DNA of 64,000 nucleotides. Origin: Prevotella sp. DNF00663 (lineage in GTDB: Bacteria; Bacteroidota; Bacteroidia; Bacteroidales; Bacteroidaceae). Location: the NCBI RefSeq assembly GCF_001553265.1, contig NZ_KQ960620.1:1-64000 (forward strand), given 5' to 3'. Numbering within the stretch: the first letter of the stretch is position 1; each line of letters begins with the position of its first letter. Positions 25,415 to 34,991 of the stretch are shown one piece after another. Under the pieces are notes generated by a model that was not told the DNA's origin, ran no database searches, and saw only the letters and a program-made list of their open reading frames with translations. A program made the position numbers and the translations under genes.

Positions 25415-26113
25415 ATGAAGCATGAAGAATTTACATTTAAGCAGTTTATCGTACGTCAAGAGCGTTGTGCTATGAAAGTTGGTACGGATGGAGTCCTTTT
25501 GGGGGCTTGGAGTGCTGGTGGAAAACGCATCTTAGATATCGGAACGGGTACCGGACTGATAGCTTTGATGATGGCACAGCGGTTTCCGGAAAGCACTGTT
25601 GATGGAGTGGAAATAGACGAAAGCGCCTATACCCAAGCTTTGGAGAATGTAGATGAAAGTTCTTTTTGTGAGCGTATAAAGTTATTTCATGCATCATTGC
25701 AGGAATTTCAAGCGAGATATAAGTATAATGCTATAGTTTCAAATCCTCCATTCTTTGTCGATTCTTTAAAGGCTCCAAGTCCTTCTCGCAATATGGCTCG
25801 CCATACCGATACATTGACCTATGAAGACTTGTTTGTCGGTGTAAGAAAGCTCTTGTGTGAAGATGGAAAGTTTTCTGTTATTATCCCTGTGGAAAATATA
25901 GAGCATTTCCTTGCAATATCTTCTTTATCAGGCTTTTATGTCTCTAGAGAAGTCTCTATAAAAACAGTGCTGAGGAAAACTCCAAAGCGTTGTCTTTTAG
26001 AGTTCGTTTTGTGTCAGCCAAAGACAGTAGAGAAGTTTATGGTAACCCTGATGGATGGGATGGGAGGTCGTTCGGAATGGTATAACAACTTGACAGCGGA
26101 TTTTTATTTGTAG
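25415..26113 (+). CDS. TrmN6/YfiC-like tRNA (adenine-N6) methyltransferase
   Basis: 232 residues. Class I methyltransferase fold: SAM motif LDIGTGTGLIALMMAQR at about 41-57, acidic strand end VDGVEIDE, and the N6-adenine catalytic motif SNPPFF at about 108-113. The N-terminal EEFTFKQFIVRQERCAMKVGTDGVLLGAW is typical of the tRNA1(Val) A37 enzyme. Convergent with the lipid kinase, whose stop is 3 bp away. A protein-release or DNA methylase is less likely given the short length and N-terminus. Confidence 0.85.
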   Translation: MKHEEFTFKQFIVRQERCAMKVGTDGVLLGAWSAGGKRILDIGTGTGLIALMMAQRFPESTVDGVEIDESAYTQALENVDESSFCERIKLFHASLQEFQARYKYNAIVSNPPFFVDSLKAPSPSRNMARHTDTLTYEDLFVGVRKLLCEDGKFSVIIPVENIEHFLAISSLSGFYVSREVSIKTVLRKTPKRCLLEFVLCQPKTVEKFMVTLMDGMGGRSEWYNNLTADFYL

Positions 26114-26116
26114 CTG

Positions 26117-27148
26117 TTAGATGTTAAGCTTGCGTTGCAAAACCTTGCTTAGGGCTTGGGCACGCCTACCTTGTTTGCTAATATCACTACGAATGACGTT
26201 GATTTCGTTAAAAAGTTCTGCGGCAGCAGCTTGTAATGCATTCGGTTTTCTTAAATCTCGATTTGCCTCGGGATTGATAAGCATCTTTATGCCTTTCTCT
26301 TGTAACGATATATTTATGTCTTCACCAGTCATGACAGGGTCTCCGTCGTAGTGTATGAATCCCGGTTTACTTCTATGTATTTGTAGTTGTTTGCAACGAA
26401 ACGACTTGATTTTGGAATTTTTATCAAGTGTTTTGTTAAACATATCGATACTAATTTGAGGAGCTTCCAATACGTCGAATGGTTCCATAATCACAATATC
26501 CATCAGTCCATCACTCATAGAAGCCTGAGGTGCGATATAGGCGTTGTTGCCATATTGAGAGGCATTGGCACACGAAATAAGAAATGCTTTGTATTTAGCA
26601 GAACTTCCCTTGATGTTGATTTCGTATGTCTCCGGTTGATAGCTGAGCCCTTCAAGCAATATATTCTCAACATAAGTGATAGGGCCTCGTTTTCCCGATT
26701 CTGCAAATTTATGGCTGACGAATGCGTCAAAGCCCATGCCGCAAGTACAGAAGAAAGGATAACCGTTGATGATACCATAGTCTAAATCCCGAATCTCACA
26801 CTTGTTAATGACAGCCATAGCTTTCTTGAGATTCATCGGAAGCATGAGATGTCGAGCCAATCCGTTGCCTGAACCGCAAGGTATTATTCCTAAAGCAGTG
26901 TTGGAATGTACGATGGAACGGGCTACTTCGTTAACCGTTCCATCGCCCCCGATAGCTACAACAATGTGTACACCATCATTTTTAGCTTTGTTGGCTAGTT
27001 CTGCTGCATGACCGGCATGTTCTGTTGTTTTGATGTCATAGTCAAAGAGTTCTTTGTCTAGACATTTGTCTATCAGTTCAGGAATGCCTGCTTTGTTGGT
27101 CGTTCCTGAAATAGGATTCATGATGAAAACAATTTTTTTCTTGCCCAT
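26117..27148 (-). CDS. diacylglycerol/sphingosine kinase-family lipid kinase
   Basis: 343 residues from ATG 27148, chosen because GAGAGGAA lies just before it and the protein then begins MGKKKIVFIMNP. Family motifs are FIMNPISG at the start, VVAIGGDGTVNEVA (ATP-binding GGDGT) and IPCGSGNGLARH, followed by the LCB5-type beta domain. The family phosphorylates diacylglycerol, sphingoid bases or related lipids. Its divergent neighbour is serine palmitoyltransferase, so a sphingolipid substrate is plausible, but this is inference. The C-terminus has an unusual extra helix ending RRAQALSKVLQRKLNI. Confidence 0.85.
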   Translation of the reverse strand: MGKKKIVFIMNPISGTTNKAGIPELIDKCLDKELFDYDIKTTEHAGHAAELANKAKNDGVHIVVAIGGDGTVNEVARSIVHSNTALGIIPCGSGNGLARHLMLPMNLKKAMAVINKCEIRDLDYGIINGYPFFCTCGMGFDAFVSHKFAESGKRGPITYVENILLEGLSYQPETYEINIKGSSAKYKAFLISCANASQYGNNAYIAPQASMSDGLMDIVIMEPFDVLEAPQISIDMFNKTLDKNSKIKSFRCKQLQIHRSKPGFIHYDGDPVMTGEDINISLQEKGIKMLINPEANRDLRKPNALQAAAAELFNEINVIRSDISKQGRRAQALSKVLQRKLNI

Positions 27149-27181
27149 TTCCTCTCTGATAGTGTTATTATAAATTCTTTG

Positions 27182-27189
27182 CAAAAGTA
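27182..27189 (-). promoter_or_regulatory. -7 box for the lipid kinase
   Basis: TACTTTTG on the minus strand, 34 bp before the chosen ATG. It supports that start, since the upstream alternative at 27184 would overlap it. Confidence 0.5.
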
Positions 27190-27284
27190 GTAAAAAAACG
27201 CTTATATACTGATTTGTTCCTATGATAAAATTACATAAAAGACATATTTCCGGTAAAAAAGAATGATATATAACATCTTTTTCG

Positions 27285-27292
27285 TATCTTTG
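27285..27292 (+). promoter_or_regulatory. -7 box for serine palmitoyltransferase
   Basis: TATCTTTG, 43 bp before the ATG. The 96 bp between it and the kinase -7 box is AT-rich and could be shared control DNA. Confidence 0.5.
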
Positions 27293-27335
27293 CAGCCTAT
27301 AAAAAATAATGTAGTTCTCTACACCTATTATTAAA

Positions 27336-28523
27336 ATGGGACAGTTACAAGAAAGATACAGAAATTATCGTGAGCCTCAAAAGTTTATGGAGGCAGGAGT
27401 GTATCCCTATTTCCGTGCGATAACGAGCAAACAAGGAACAGAAGTTGAAATGGGTGGCCATAAGGTCTTGATGTTTGGATCTAATGCATATACAGGCTTG
27501 ACAGGTGACCAACGAGTAGTAGATGCGGCAAAGGCTGCACTTGATCGTTATGGTTCGGGCTGTGCAGGAAGCCGTTTCCTTAATGGGACTCTGGACATTC
27601 ACATCCAACTGGAAAAAGAATTGGCAACCTTTATGGGCAAAGACGAAACTCTTTGCTTTTCTACTGGCTTCTCTGTAAACCAAGGTGTGTTGGCTATGGT
27701 CGTTGGAAAAGGCGACTATATCATCTGTGATGATCGCGACCATGCTAGTATTGTGGATGGTAGACGCCTTTCTTTCGCTCGCCAGTTGCATTACAAGCAT
27801 AATGACATGGAAGACTTGGAGCGTGTGCTGAAAGCGCTTCCGTATGAGGCTGTGAAGTTGATTGTCGTTGATGGTGTGTTCTCAATGGAGGGTGACTTGG
27901 CTAAACTTCCTGAGATTGTTGAGCTGAAACACAAATACAACTGTTCTATCATGGTTGACGAGGCGCATGGTTTAGGAGTTTTCGGTAAGCAGGGTAGAGG
28001 TGTTTGTGACTATTTCGGATTGACAGATGAAGTTGACTTGATAATGGGAACGTTCTCAAAGAGTTTGGCTTCTATTGGTGGATTTATTGCATCTGATGCT
28101 GATACCATCAATTATTTGCGCCATACTTGTCGCACTTATATCTTCAGTGCATCTAATACACCGGCTGCTACTGCGGCCGCACTTGAAGCTCTTCATATAC
28201 TCCAAGCAGAACCTGAGCGTTTAGACCATTTATGGGCTGTGACTCGTTTTGCATTGAAGCGTTTCCGCGAAGAGGGATTTGAGATTGGTGAAACCGAAAG
28301 TCCTATCATTCCGTTATATGTACGTGATATTGATAAAACATTCTTGGTAACCAAGATGGCTTTCGATGCCGGAGTGTTTATCAATCCGGTTATACCGCCA
28401 GCTTGTGCTCCTCAAGATACTTTGGTACGCTTTGCTCTGATGGCAACTCATACCGAAGAGCAGGTAGAACGTGGTGTTCAAATCTTGAAGAAGATATTTG
28501 TTGACTTAGGTCTTATTAAATAA
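27336..28523 (+). CDS. spt: serine palmitoyltransferase
   Basis: 395 residues, PLP-dependent alpha-oxoamine synthase. Motifs: SNAYTGLTGD, GSGCAGSRFLNGT, DRDHASIVDG, VDEAHGLGVFG and GTFSKSLASIGG with the PLP lysine at residue 242. Glycine acetyltransferase and 8-amino-7-oxononanoate synthase are close relatives, but the start (YRNYREPQKFMEAGVYPYFR) and overall form match the Bacteroides sphingolipid enzyme. It joins serine and palmitoyl-CoA, the first step of sphingolipid synthesis in this group. Monocistronic, followed by a strong terminator. Confidence 0.85.
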   Translation: MGQLQERYRNYREPQKFMEAGVYPYFRAITSKQGTEVEMGGHKVLMFGSNAYTGLTGDQRVVDAAKAALDRYGSGCAGSRFLNGTLDIHIQLEKELATFMGKDETLCFSTGFSVNQGVLAMVVGKGDYIICDDRDHASIVDGRRLSFARQLHYKHNDMEDLERVLKALPYEAVKLIVVDGVFSMEGDLAKLPEIVELKHKYNCSIMVDEAHGLGVFGKQGRGVCDYFGLTDEVDLIMGTFSKSLASIGGFIASDADTINYLRHTCRTYIFSASNTPAATAAALEALHILQAEPERLDHLWAVTRFALKRFREEGFEIGETESPIIPLYVRDIDKTFLVTKMAFDAGVFINPVIPPACAPQDTLVRFALMATHTEEQVERGVQILKKIFVDLGLIK

Positions 28524-28551
28524 GACTTTATAAAAGAGACTGTAAATACAG

Positions 28552-28585
28552 ATGGGGATATGTTTTTTGCATATCCCCATTTTTT
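28552..28585 (+). terminator. terminator of the serine palmitoyltransferase gene
   Basis: 11-bp perfect stem ATGGGGATATG/CATATCCCCAT, 7-base loop, then TTTTTG. Classic intrinsic terminator. Confidence 0.85.
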
Positions 28586-28592
28586 GTTTCGT

Positions 28593-28680
28593 TTGGTTGC
28601 AACGCCTCGGCAAGGTTGCTGAATAGGCCTGTCAGCAAATCTGTTTGATATAAGCAGGATTGCTGTTAAGCGCTTGCAGC
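28593..28680 (+). repeat. 88-bp element of four 22-bp units, copy 3
   Basis: Units start at 28593, 28615, 28637 and 28659. The first and third units are the most diverged but keep TG at 6-7 and CA at 19-20. It begins eight bases after the terminator T run. The remaining 28681-28880 shows no gene. Confidence 0.75.
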
Positions 28681-28880
28681 AATTTGATGTCGGATACTCG
28701 GTGAGATGATATTATTTATGTGGAATGGTAATTAACGATATTATGAATCTCCTTATAGATAAAATTTTTTGTGGTTTGAAATTAACTTGTTTTCTAGAAT
28801 GATTTTGTGTTTCTCGGATTTAATGTGGAACTACTTTGTCATTTTAACGTTATTGTAACACTCATTTGGATAAAATTATT

Positions 28881-28888
28881 TAAATTTG
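28881..28888 (+). promoter_or_regulatory. -7 box for the Oar-like receptor
   Basis: TAAATTTG, giving a leader of about 60 bases before the ATG. A TTTG 12 bp upstream is too close to be the -33 box. Confidence 0.45.
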
Positions 28889-28951
28889 CAGTGAATTATT
28901 TATTTAGGGGGATTCCTCATAGGTCTAAATTAAATTTAATTAATCAAAGTT

Positions 28952-31900
28952 ATGCAGAAAAGATTGCTCTTTCTGATGATGCTCCTGTTATTGACAACAT
29001 CATCTTTAATGGCTCAAGTAACAACATCTAGCATCAATGGTAAAGTCGTGGCTGATGGTCAAGATGTTATCGGTGCTACAATTACAGCCGTACACGTGCC
29101 GTCTGGTACACGGTATAATGCTGTTACTAATGACAAGGGACGTTATGTAATCCAAGGTATGCGTGTTGGTGGTCCTTACACAGTCTCTATTTCCTATATA
29201 GGTTATAAAGATGATGTAAGAAAGAACATTAGTTTGACTTTAGGTGAAGCTACTGCTATTAATGCCGATTTGAAAGAAGATGCGCAGGTATTGGGTGAAG
29301 TAACAGTTACCGGAGTTGCAGGAAGAGGTGGTATGGGTGCTTCTTCAAATTTCTCACAACAGAATATTGATAATGCGCCTACGATTAATCGAAATGTGTA
29401 TGATGTAGCAAAATTGTCTCCACTGGTAAATTCAAATAAGTTTGGTGGTATCACGATTGCGGGTAGCAATAATCGTTACAATTCGTTCCAGATAGACGGT
29501 GTAGTAAGCAATGACGTGTTTGGTCTTGCTTCTAGCGGTACAAACGGAGGTCAGACCGGTGCTAATCCTATATCAATGGATGCCATAGAACAGATTCAGG
29601 TTGTAGCATCTCCATTCGATGTTCGTCAGAGTGGATTTACCGGTGGCGCTATCAATGCCATTACCAAGTCGGGTACCAACGTGTTCCATGCTACTGCATA
29701 CGGATATTATACCGATCAAAACATGTATTCTAGTTGGAGCCAACAATATGGTAAGAAACAGAAACTTACTGATGAAAGCACCAAGACTTTGGGCTTTACT
29801 GTGGGTGGTCCTATCATCAAAGATAAATTATTCTTCTTTGGAAGTGTAGAATATAAGAAGGATTCACATCCGGCAACATACTATCCCGGAGCAGAAGGTT
29901 ACTTCATCTCAGAAGCTACAGCAGCAGCTATCTTGGACAGATATGCTAAAATAACAGGACTTACAGATACTTATAATCCAAGAAATATTGATACTCAATC
30001 ATGGTCTGTACTTGGTCGTTTGGACTGGAACATCAATGCCAATAACAAGTTTGCCTTGAGATACCAGATGAACGATTCTTATAAAGACGTATATGCTACT
30101 TCTTCAAAATCTTATTTCTTTAATAATAGCGGATATAGAATGAAGGATAAGACTAATTCGTTTGTAGCAGAGTTGAACTCACATTTGAGCGCTTCACTAT
30201 ATAATGAGTTGCGTGCAGGTGTAAGTTTTATCAGAGATAAGCGTGGTATAGCTTATTCTGGTCCTAGTATTTATATTTCCGGTGCGGGTAATTACGATGT
30301 TAAGACCGGAGCAGAAACAGGCTCTGCTAAATATTCTATATATTTGGGAACAGAATATTCTTCAGGTGTAAACCGTTTGAATCAAGATATTTGGACTTTA
30401 GAGGACAATCTTTCTTGGTACAGAGGAAACCATACATTCACCTTTGGTACTCATAACGAGATTTATAACATGGAGAATGCTTTTATTCAAGCGGCTAATG
30501 GGCAATATGTGTATAATACTATTACCGACTTCATGAATGATAAAGCAAAGAGTTTTGCTTGGAAGTATTCTGATAAAGATATCACTGGTACAACAAGATG
30601 GGCAACTCCTTTCAAGGCTGGACAGTTTGGCCTCTATGCACAAGACAAGTGGGATATATCTACTTTGCTGCAGTTGACTTATGGTATTCGTTTCGATATT
30701 CCGGTGTACTTTAATTCTCCATCGACAAACGAAGAGTTTAATGCTTCGGAATATGCAACTACTTATGGCGTGAAAGTTGGTCGTAAGCCCAGTTCTAGTG
30801 TGATGGTATCTCCACGTGCAGGCTTCCGCTGGTTCTTAGACGAGAGTCACAAATCACAACTTCGTGGTGGTTTGGGTATCTTCAATGGTCGGGCTCCATT
30901 TGTTTGGATTGAAAATGCGTGGGCTAATACAGGTATAGAGATGAAAGGTGTAACTTTCTATAGTCCCAATGTTCCTAGCTTTGCTACTTACGGTACAGAT
31001 ACAGAAAAGGCTGCAAACTCTGCAAAAGGAAAGGCCAATAAACCGGATATCAATACGGTTGATCGTCATTTTAAATTTCCACAAGTATTCCGTACCAATC
31101 TTGCTTGGGAGCAAGTATTGCCTTATGATTTCAAGTTGACCTTGGAAGGATTGTACTCTAAGAATATGAACAATGTGTGGTTCGAAAATCTCGCATTGAA
31201 ACCAAATGGTAAGGTTTATGCGGTTAATAGCGACTTTGAGAATTCTGCTACAACATATTATAATAGTGTAAGAGGTAGTTATAACCAAATTATTAATATG
31301 AAGAATACGAATAAGGGTTATAGCTATAGCTTGAGTGCAAAAGTAGAGAAGAGTTTCAAGTTTGGCTTAGATTTGATGGCTAGCTACACATTCGGTCACT
31401 CTTATTCCGTAAATGATGGTACTTCCTCGGTAGCGGCATCTAACTGGGGATATTTCTATTGTACAGATCCCAATGTACAAGAAGTTGAATATTCTATGTT
31501 TGATACACCTCACCGTGTATTGGCAATGGCTAACTATAATTCGAAGCGTTATGGTAACGGCCGTTGGCAGACCCATATATCTCTTACATACAATGGATAT
31601 AGCGGACAGCGTTATAGTTTTGTTATGTCTGATAAGTCATCTGCTTCTTTCAATGGCGATTATCGTAGTGGAAATTCGCTGTTGTATATCCCAACAGAAC
31701 AAGAATTGGCTGTGATGTCATTTGCTGATGTTAAGGACAGTAAGGGAAAAGTAATTACTACGGCAGAGCAAGGGCGTGAAGCTTATGGTAACTGGATTGC
31801 TTCTAACAAATATGCACGTAATCACAGAGGACAATACGCTAGACGTAATGGAACTTCTGCTCCTTGGGAGAATCACTTTGATCTTCACCTTTCACAAGAC

Positions 31901-32155
31901 TTCTACTACTTGAAGGATAGAGGAAGCAAGGTAGAGTTAGTACTTGATGTTATCAATGTAGCAAACATGCTCAATCATAATTGGGGTACATATTATGCTA
32001 ATGTATATAGTGAGAATATCTTGCAAGTAGTTGGTACTTCAAAAGATGCGAAGGGCAATCAAGTAGCACAATACACCTATGTAGGCAATGCTCCTACTAT
32101 CAGCGATTTCTATAGTAGATGGCATGCACAGATTGGTTTAAGAGTTACATTCTAA
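28952..32155 (+). CDS. Oar-like TonB-dependent outer-membrane protein
   Basis: 1067 residues with a signal peptide ending SLMAQ (about residue 21). Residues 27-110 form a carboxypeptidase-regulatory-like domain (INGKVVADGQDVIGATI). Then follow a plug (FQIDGVVSNDVFGLASSG, VVASPFDVRQSGFTGGAINAITKSG) and a long barrel ending IGLRVTF. This matches the Oar family, not the SusC type, and there is no susD-like neighbour. Substrate is unknown; relatives have been tied to protein or peptide secretion and adhesion. Confidence 0.85.
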   Translation: MQKRLLFLMMLLLLTTSSLMAQVTTSSINGKVVADGQDVIGATITAVHVPSGTRYNAVTNDKGRYVIQGMRVGGPYTVSISYIGYKDDVRKNISLTLGEATAINADLKEDAQVLGEVTVTGVAGRGGMGASSNFSQQNIDNAPTINRNVYDVAKLSPLVNSNKFGGITIAGSNNRYNSFQIDGVVSNDVFGLASSGTNGGQTGANPISMDAIEQIQVVASPFDVRQSGFTGGAINAITKSGTNVFHATAYGYYTDQNMYSSWSQQYGKKQKLTDESTKTLGFTVGGPIIKDKLFFFGSVEYKKDSHPATYYPGAEGYFISEATAAAILDRYAKITGLTDTYNPRNIDTQSWSVLGRLDWNINANNKFALRYQMNDSYKDVYATSSKSYFFNNSGYRMKDKTNSFVAELNSHLSASLYNELRAGVSFIRDKRGIAYSGPSIYISGAGNYDVKTGAETGSAKYSIYLGTEYSSGVNRLNQDIWTLEDNLSWYRGNHTFTFGTHNEIYNMENAFIQAANGQYVYNTITDFMNDKAKSFAWKYSDKDITGTTRWATPFKAGQFGLYAQDKWDISTLLQLTYGIRFDIPVYFNSPSTNEEFNASEYATTYGVKVGRKPSSSVMVSPRAGFRWFLDESHKSQLRGGLGIFNGRAPFVWIENAWANTGIEMKGVTFYSPNVPSFATYGTDTEKAANSAKGKANKPDINTVDRHFKFPQVFRTNLAWEQVLPYDFKLTLEGLYSKNMNNVWFENLALKPNGKVYAVNSDFENSATTYYNSVRGSYNQIINMKNTNKGYSYSLSAKVEKSFKFGLDLMASYTFGHSYSVNDGTSSVAASNWGYFYCTDPNVQEVEYSMFDTPHRVLAMANYNSKRYGNGRWQTHISLTYNGYSGQRYSFVMSDKSSASFNGDYRSGNSLLYIPTEQELAVMSFADVKDSKGKVITTAEQGREAYGNWIASNKYARNHRGQYARRNGTSAPWENHFDLHLSQDFYYLKDRGSKVELVLDVINVANMLNHNWGTYYANVYSENILQVVGTSKDAKGNQVAQYTYVGNAPTISDFYSRWHAQIGLRVTF

Positions 32156-32178
32156 TATGTAGAAAATCAAATCATAGC

Positions 32179-32209
32179 AAGTGGATAATCCTGAGAGGGT
32201 TATCCACTT
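32179..32209 (+). terminator. terminator of the Oar-like gene
   Basis: 10-bp stem AAGTGGATAA/TTATCCACTT extended by CC/GG pairs, then TTTGTTTTT. Nothing else is seen in 32210-32305. Confidence 0.8.
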
Positions 32210-32305
32210 TGTTTTTCGTAGATATGGAGGACTTATCAAGAGTTTAGAAGCAGCATTAATATTGTAAAACAAGATAGTGAATGCTCGTAAAATGCGAGGG
32301 TAAAA

Positions 32306-32337
32306 TTTGGTGGTTTCACTTTAAATTACTAATTTTG
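32306..32337 (+). promoter_or_regulatory. promoter of tRNA-Arg
   Basis: TTTG at 32306-32309, 20 bp, TAATTTTG at 32330-32337; 32 bp before the tRNA. Full match to the group's consensus. Confidence 0.75.
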
Positions 32338-32369
32338 CGGACGGTTTCAGACGGAACTTGTTGGTTAAA

Positions 32370-32444
32370 GGTTCCGTAGCTCAGTTGGATTAGAGCAACA
32401 GCCTTCTAAGCTGTGGGTCTTGGGTTCGAACCCCAACGGAATCA
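32370..32444 (+). tRNA. tRNA-Arg (TCT)
   Basis: 75-nt cloverleaf: acceptor GGTTCCG/CGGAATC, anticodon stem ACAGC/GCTGT, anticodon TCT at 32405-32407, T arm GGTTCGAACC. CCA not encoded. Confidence 0.97.
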
Positions 32445-32526
32445 CTTTCCAAATATTCGTCTGAAAAGAGGCTGATTAGTGTAATGCTGATTGGCCTTTT
32501 TATTTTTAAATTAGTAAAGTGTATCT

Positions 32527-33873
32527 ATGATAGATAGTTCTGCATTTCAGGGTAAGAAAGCAGCTTATTATACATTAGGTTGCAAGCTCAATTATTCCGA
32601 GACCTCAACATTTGAACGTATGTTGGGCGAGATGGGCATTGTTCCGGCAGCAGAAAATGAGAATGCTGATATCTGTTTGGTGAATACTTGTTCTGTAACT
32701 GAAGTCGCAGACCATAAATGTCGTCAAGCAATTCATAAGCTAGTACGTAATAATCCCAGTGCTTTTGTCATTGTAACAGGATGTTATGCTCAATTGGAAT
32801 CCGAAAAGGTGAGCCAGATAGATGGTGTTGATTTAGTACTTGGTAGTAATGAAAAAGCTAACTTGATACAGTATCTAAGTGATGCATGGAATACAGTTGG
32901 CGAAGGACAAAAAGAACATTTACATCGTTTTCACTCTGTAAAGACAAAGGATATAAAGACTTTCCAACCATCTTGTTCGCGTGGTAATAGGACCCGATAT
33001 TTTCTGAAAGTACAAGATGGATGCAATTACTTTTGTACCTATTGTACGATACCTTATGCCAGAGGATTCTCCAGAAATCCATCAATTGCTTCGCTTGTGA
33101 AGCAAGTAGAAGATGCTGCGAAAGAGGGAGGAAAAGAAATTGTATTGACTGGAGTGAATATTGGAGATTTCGGAAGGACTACCAATGAATCATTCTTAGA
33201 TTTGGTAAAAGCGTTAGATCAGGTAGAAGGAATAGAGCGTTTTCGCATCAGTAGTCTCGAACCGGATTTATGCAGTGATGAACTTATTGACTATTGTGCT
33301 TCTTCACGAGCATTTATGCCTCATTTCCATATTCCTCTTCAGAGTGGAAACAATGAAGTGTTGAGATTGATGCATAGACAATATAATAGAGAACTTTTTG
33401 CTCATAAGATTCAGTTGATTAGAGAAAAGATGCCTGATGCTTTTATAGGAGTGGATGTAATGGTGGGATGTCGTGGTGAAAAACCGGAATATTTTGAAGA
33501 TTGTTATGATTTTCTTGCGTCTTTACCCATTGCGCAACTGCACGTCTTTCCATATTCGGAACGTCCCGGAACGAGTGCACTCTCTATACCTTATGTGGTA
33601 GATGATAAAGAAAAGAAGGTTCGTTCGCAGCGCTTATTGGAATTATCGGACTCTATGACTCATCATTTCTATAAGGAATATATTGGCAAAGAAGCCCTCG
33701 TTTTATTCGAGAAAGCATCAAAGGGTAAGGCGATGAACGGGTTTACAGAAAATTATATACGTGTAGAATTGCCGCCCTCGCAGTCTAAGGAAGAGTACGA
33801 CAACCAAATCATGAAAGTTACTTTAGGCGATTTCAACCTAAAAAGAAATGCTTTAAAAGCCATACTTCAATGA
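32527..33873 (+). CDS. mtaB: tRNA (t6A37) methylthiotransferase MtaB
   Basis: 448 residues. N-terminal MTTase domain with three cluster cysteines (TLGCKLNYSE, VNTCSVTEVAD, VTGCYAQ), radical SAM motif DGCNYFCTYCTIPYARG near residue 160, and a C-terminal TRAM domain. The absence of MiaB- or RimO-specific features and the TLGCKLN start place it with MtaB, which makes ms2t6A37 in tRNAs reading ANN codons. It overlaps the next gene by four bases (ATGA). Confidence 0.9.
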   Translation: MIDSSAFQGKKAAYYTLGCKLNYSETSTFERMLGEMGIVPAAENENADICLVNTCSVTEVADHKCRQAIHKLVRNNPSAFVIVTGCYAQLESEKVSQIDGVDLVLGSNEKANLIQYLSDAWNTVGEGQKEHLHRFHSVKTKDIKTFQPSCSRGNRTRYFLKVQDGCNYFCTYCTIPYARGFSRNPSIASLVKQVEDAAKEGGKEIVLTGVNIGDFGRTTNESFLDLVKALDQVEGIERFRISSLEPDLCSDELIDYCASSRAFMPHFHIPLQSGNNEVLRLMHRQYNRELFAHKIQLIREKMPDAFIGVDVMVGCRGEKPEYFEDCYDFLASLPIAQLHVFPYSERPGTSALSIPYVVDDKEKKVRSQRLLELSDSMTHHFYKEYIGKEALVLFEKASKGKAMNGFTENYIRVELPPSQSKEEYDNQIMKVTLGDFNLKRNALKAILQ

Positions 33874-34880
33874 AAATTGCTATCGTTATATTAAATTGGA
33901 ATGGTGTAAACCTACTGAAAGAGTATCTTCCGTCTGTCATCAGATATTCTGTCGGAGCTGATGTTTGGGTTGCTGATAATGCATCTACGGATTCCTCCTT
34001 AGCACTCTTGAAGAGCGAATTTCCAATGGTGAGGCTTGTACAACTAGATAAGAATTATGGTTTTGCAGGTGGATATAATAATGCATTGAAGGAAATTTCA
34101 GCAGATTATTATGTCATCTTGAATTCTGATGTGGAGGTGACGGATGGTTGGCTTGCACCATTAATAAAGTATATGGAGTCTCATCCGGATGTAGCTGCTT
34201 GCCAACCCAAATTACTTTCCATTCTAGATAAGGGGCTGTTTGAGTATGCAGGGGCTTCTGGTGGTTTCTTAGATAGCTTAGGGTATCCTTATTGTAGAGG
34301 TCGTATCTTTGATGTAGTGGAGGCTGATAGAGGGCAATACGATGATATTTGTGAAATCATGTGGGCTACAGGGGCCTGTTTGGTTATCCGATCCAAGGAT
34401 TTTTGGAATATCCAAGGATTTGATGAACGTTTCTTTGCCCACAACGAGGAAATTGATCTTTGTTGGCGTTTGCGAAATCTTGGCCGAAAGATAGTTGTGA
34501 TTCCACAAAGCGTAGTGTACCATTTTGGTGGTGCCACCTTGCCTCAAGGGAATCCTCAAAAGACTTTCCTCAATTTTAGAAATAATCTCTTAATGCTTTA
34601 TAAGAATCTTCCGAATAAAGAATTAGGCAAGGTGATGAGTTGGAGATGGCTTTTGGATTATCTAGCAGCATGGCAAACTCTGCTCGTTAACAGGAATGTT
34701 GGTGACTTTAAAGCTATTTATCGGGCACGGTGGGCATTTAAGAGAATGCTCAGTGAGTTCAAGTCTGATAGAGAGCAAATTCAAGCAACAAGAAAAGTAA
34801 CGAGTCGAGATATTGAAGTGTTACCATCTATATTGTGTAAGTACTATTTTTGCAAAAAGAAGTTTTTTTCAAATCTTTGA
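33870..34880 (+). CDS. family 2 glycosyltransferase
   Basis: 336 residues, GT-A fold: AIVILNWNGVNLLKEYLPS, VADNASTDSS, NYGFAGGYNNAL, ILNSDVEV (DxD-like), GACLVIRS and NEEIDLCWRL with VVYHFGGAT. This is the rhamnosyltransferase-like branch of GT2, the same general type as the 13917-15110 gene. Coupled to mtaB by ATGA overlap; a hairpin follows. Acceptor unknown. Confidence 0.85.
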   Translation: MKIAIVILNWNGVNLLKEYLPSVIRYSVGADVWVADNASTDSSLALLKSEFPMVRLVQLDKNYGFAGGYNNALKEISADYYVILNSDVEVTDGWLAPLIKYMESHPDVAACQPKLLSILDKGLFEYAGASGGFLDSLGYPYCRGRIFDVVEADRGQYDDICEIMWATGACLVIRSKDFWNIQGFDERFFAHNEEIDLCWRLRNLGRKIVVIPQSVVYHFGGATLPQGNPQKTFLNFRNNLLMLYKNLPNKELGKVMSWRWLLDYLAAWQTLLVNRNVGDFKAIYRARWAFKRMLSEFKSDREQIQATRKVTSRDIEVLPSILCKYYFCKKKFFSNL

Positions 34881-34899
34881 ACTAGCGGATAGTCCGCAT

Positions 34900-34932
34900 A
34901 ATAATTAAATTTTCAACACAAATTTAATTATT
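34900..34932 (+). terminator. terminator after the mtaB-glycosyltransferase pair
   Basis: 13-bp perfect AT-only stem AATAATTAAATTT and its complement around a 7-base loop, followed by TTAG. A small GCGG/CCGC hairpin precedes it. Confidence 0.6.
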
Positions 34933-34944
34933 TTAGCTTAAAAT

Positions 34945-34975
34945 TTTGTGAAAAACATAAAAAACACTATATTTG
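34945..34975 (+). promoter_or_regulatory. promoter of gldB
   Basis: TTTG at 34945-34948, 19 bp, TATATTTG at 34968-34975; 16 bp before the TTG start. Confidence 0.65.
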
Positions 34976-34991
34976 CAGAGAGATATTATAT

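Noticed and set aside
27336..28523. Glycine C-acetyltransferase (kbl) or BioF
   Set aside because: Same fold, but no tdh or bio genes nearby and the N-terminal region fits the sphingolipid enzyme better.
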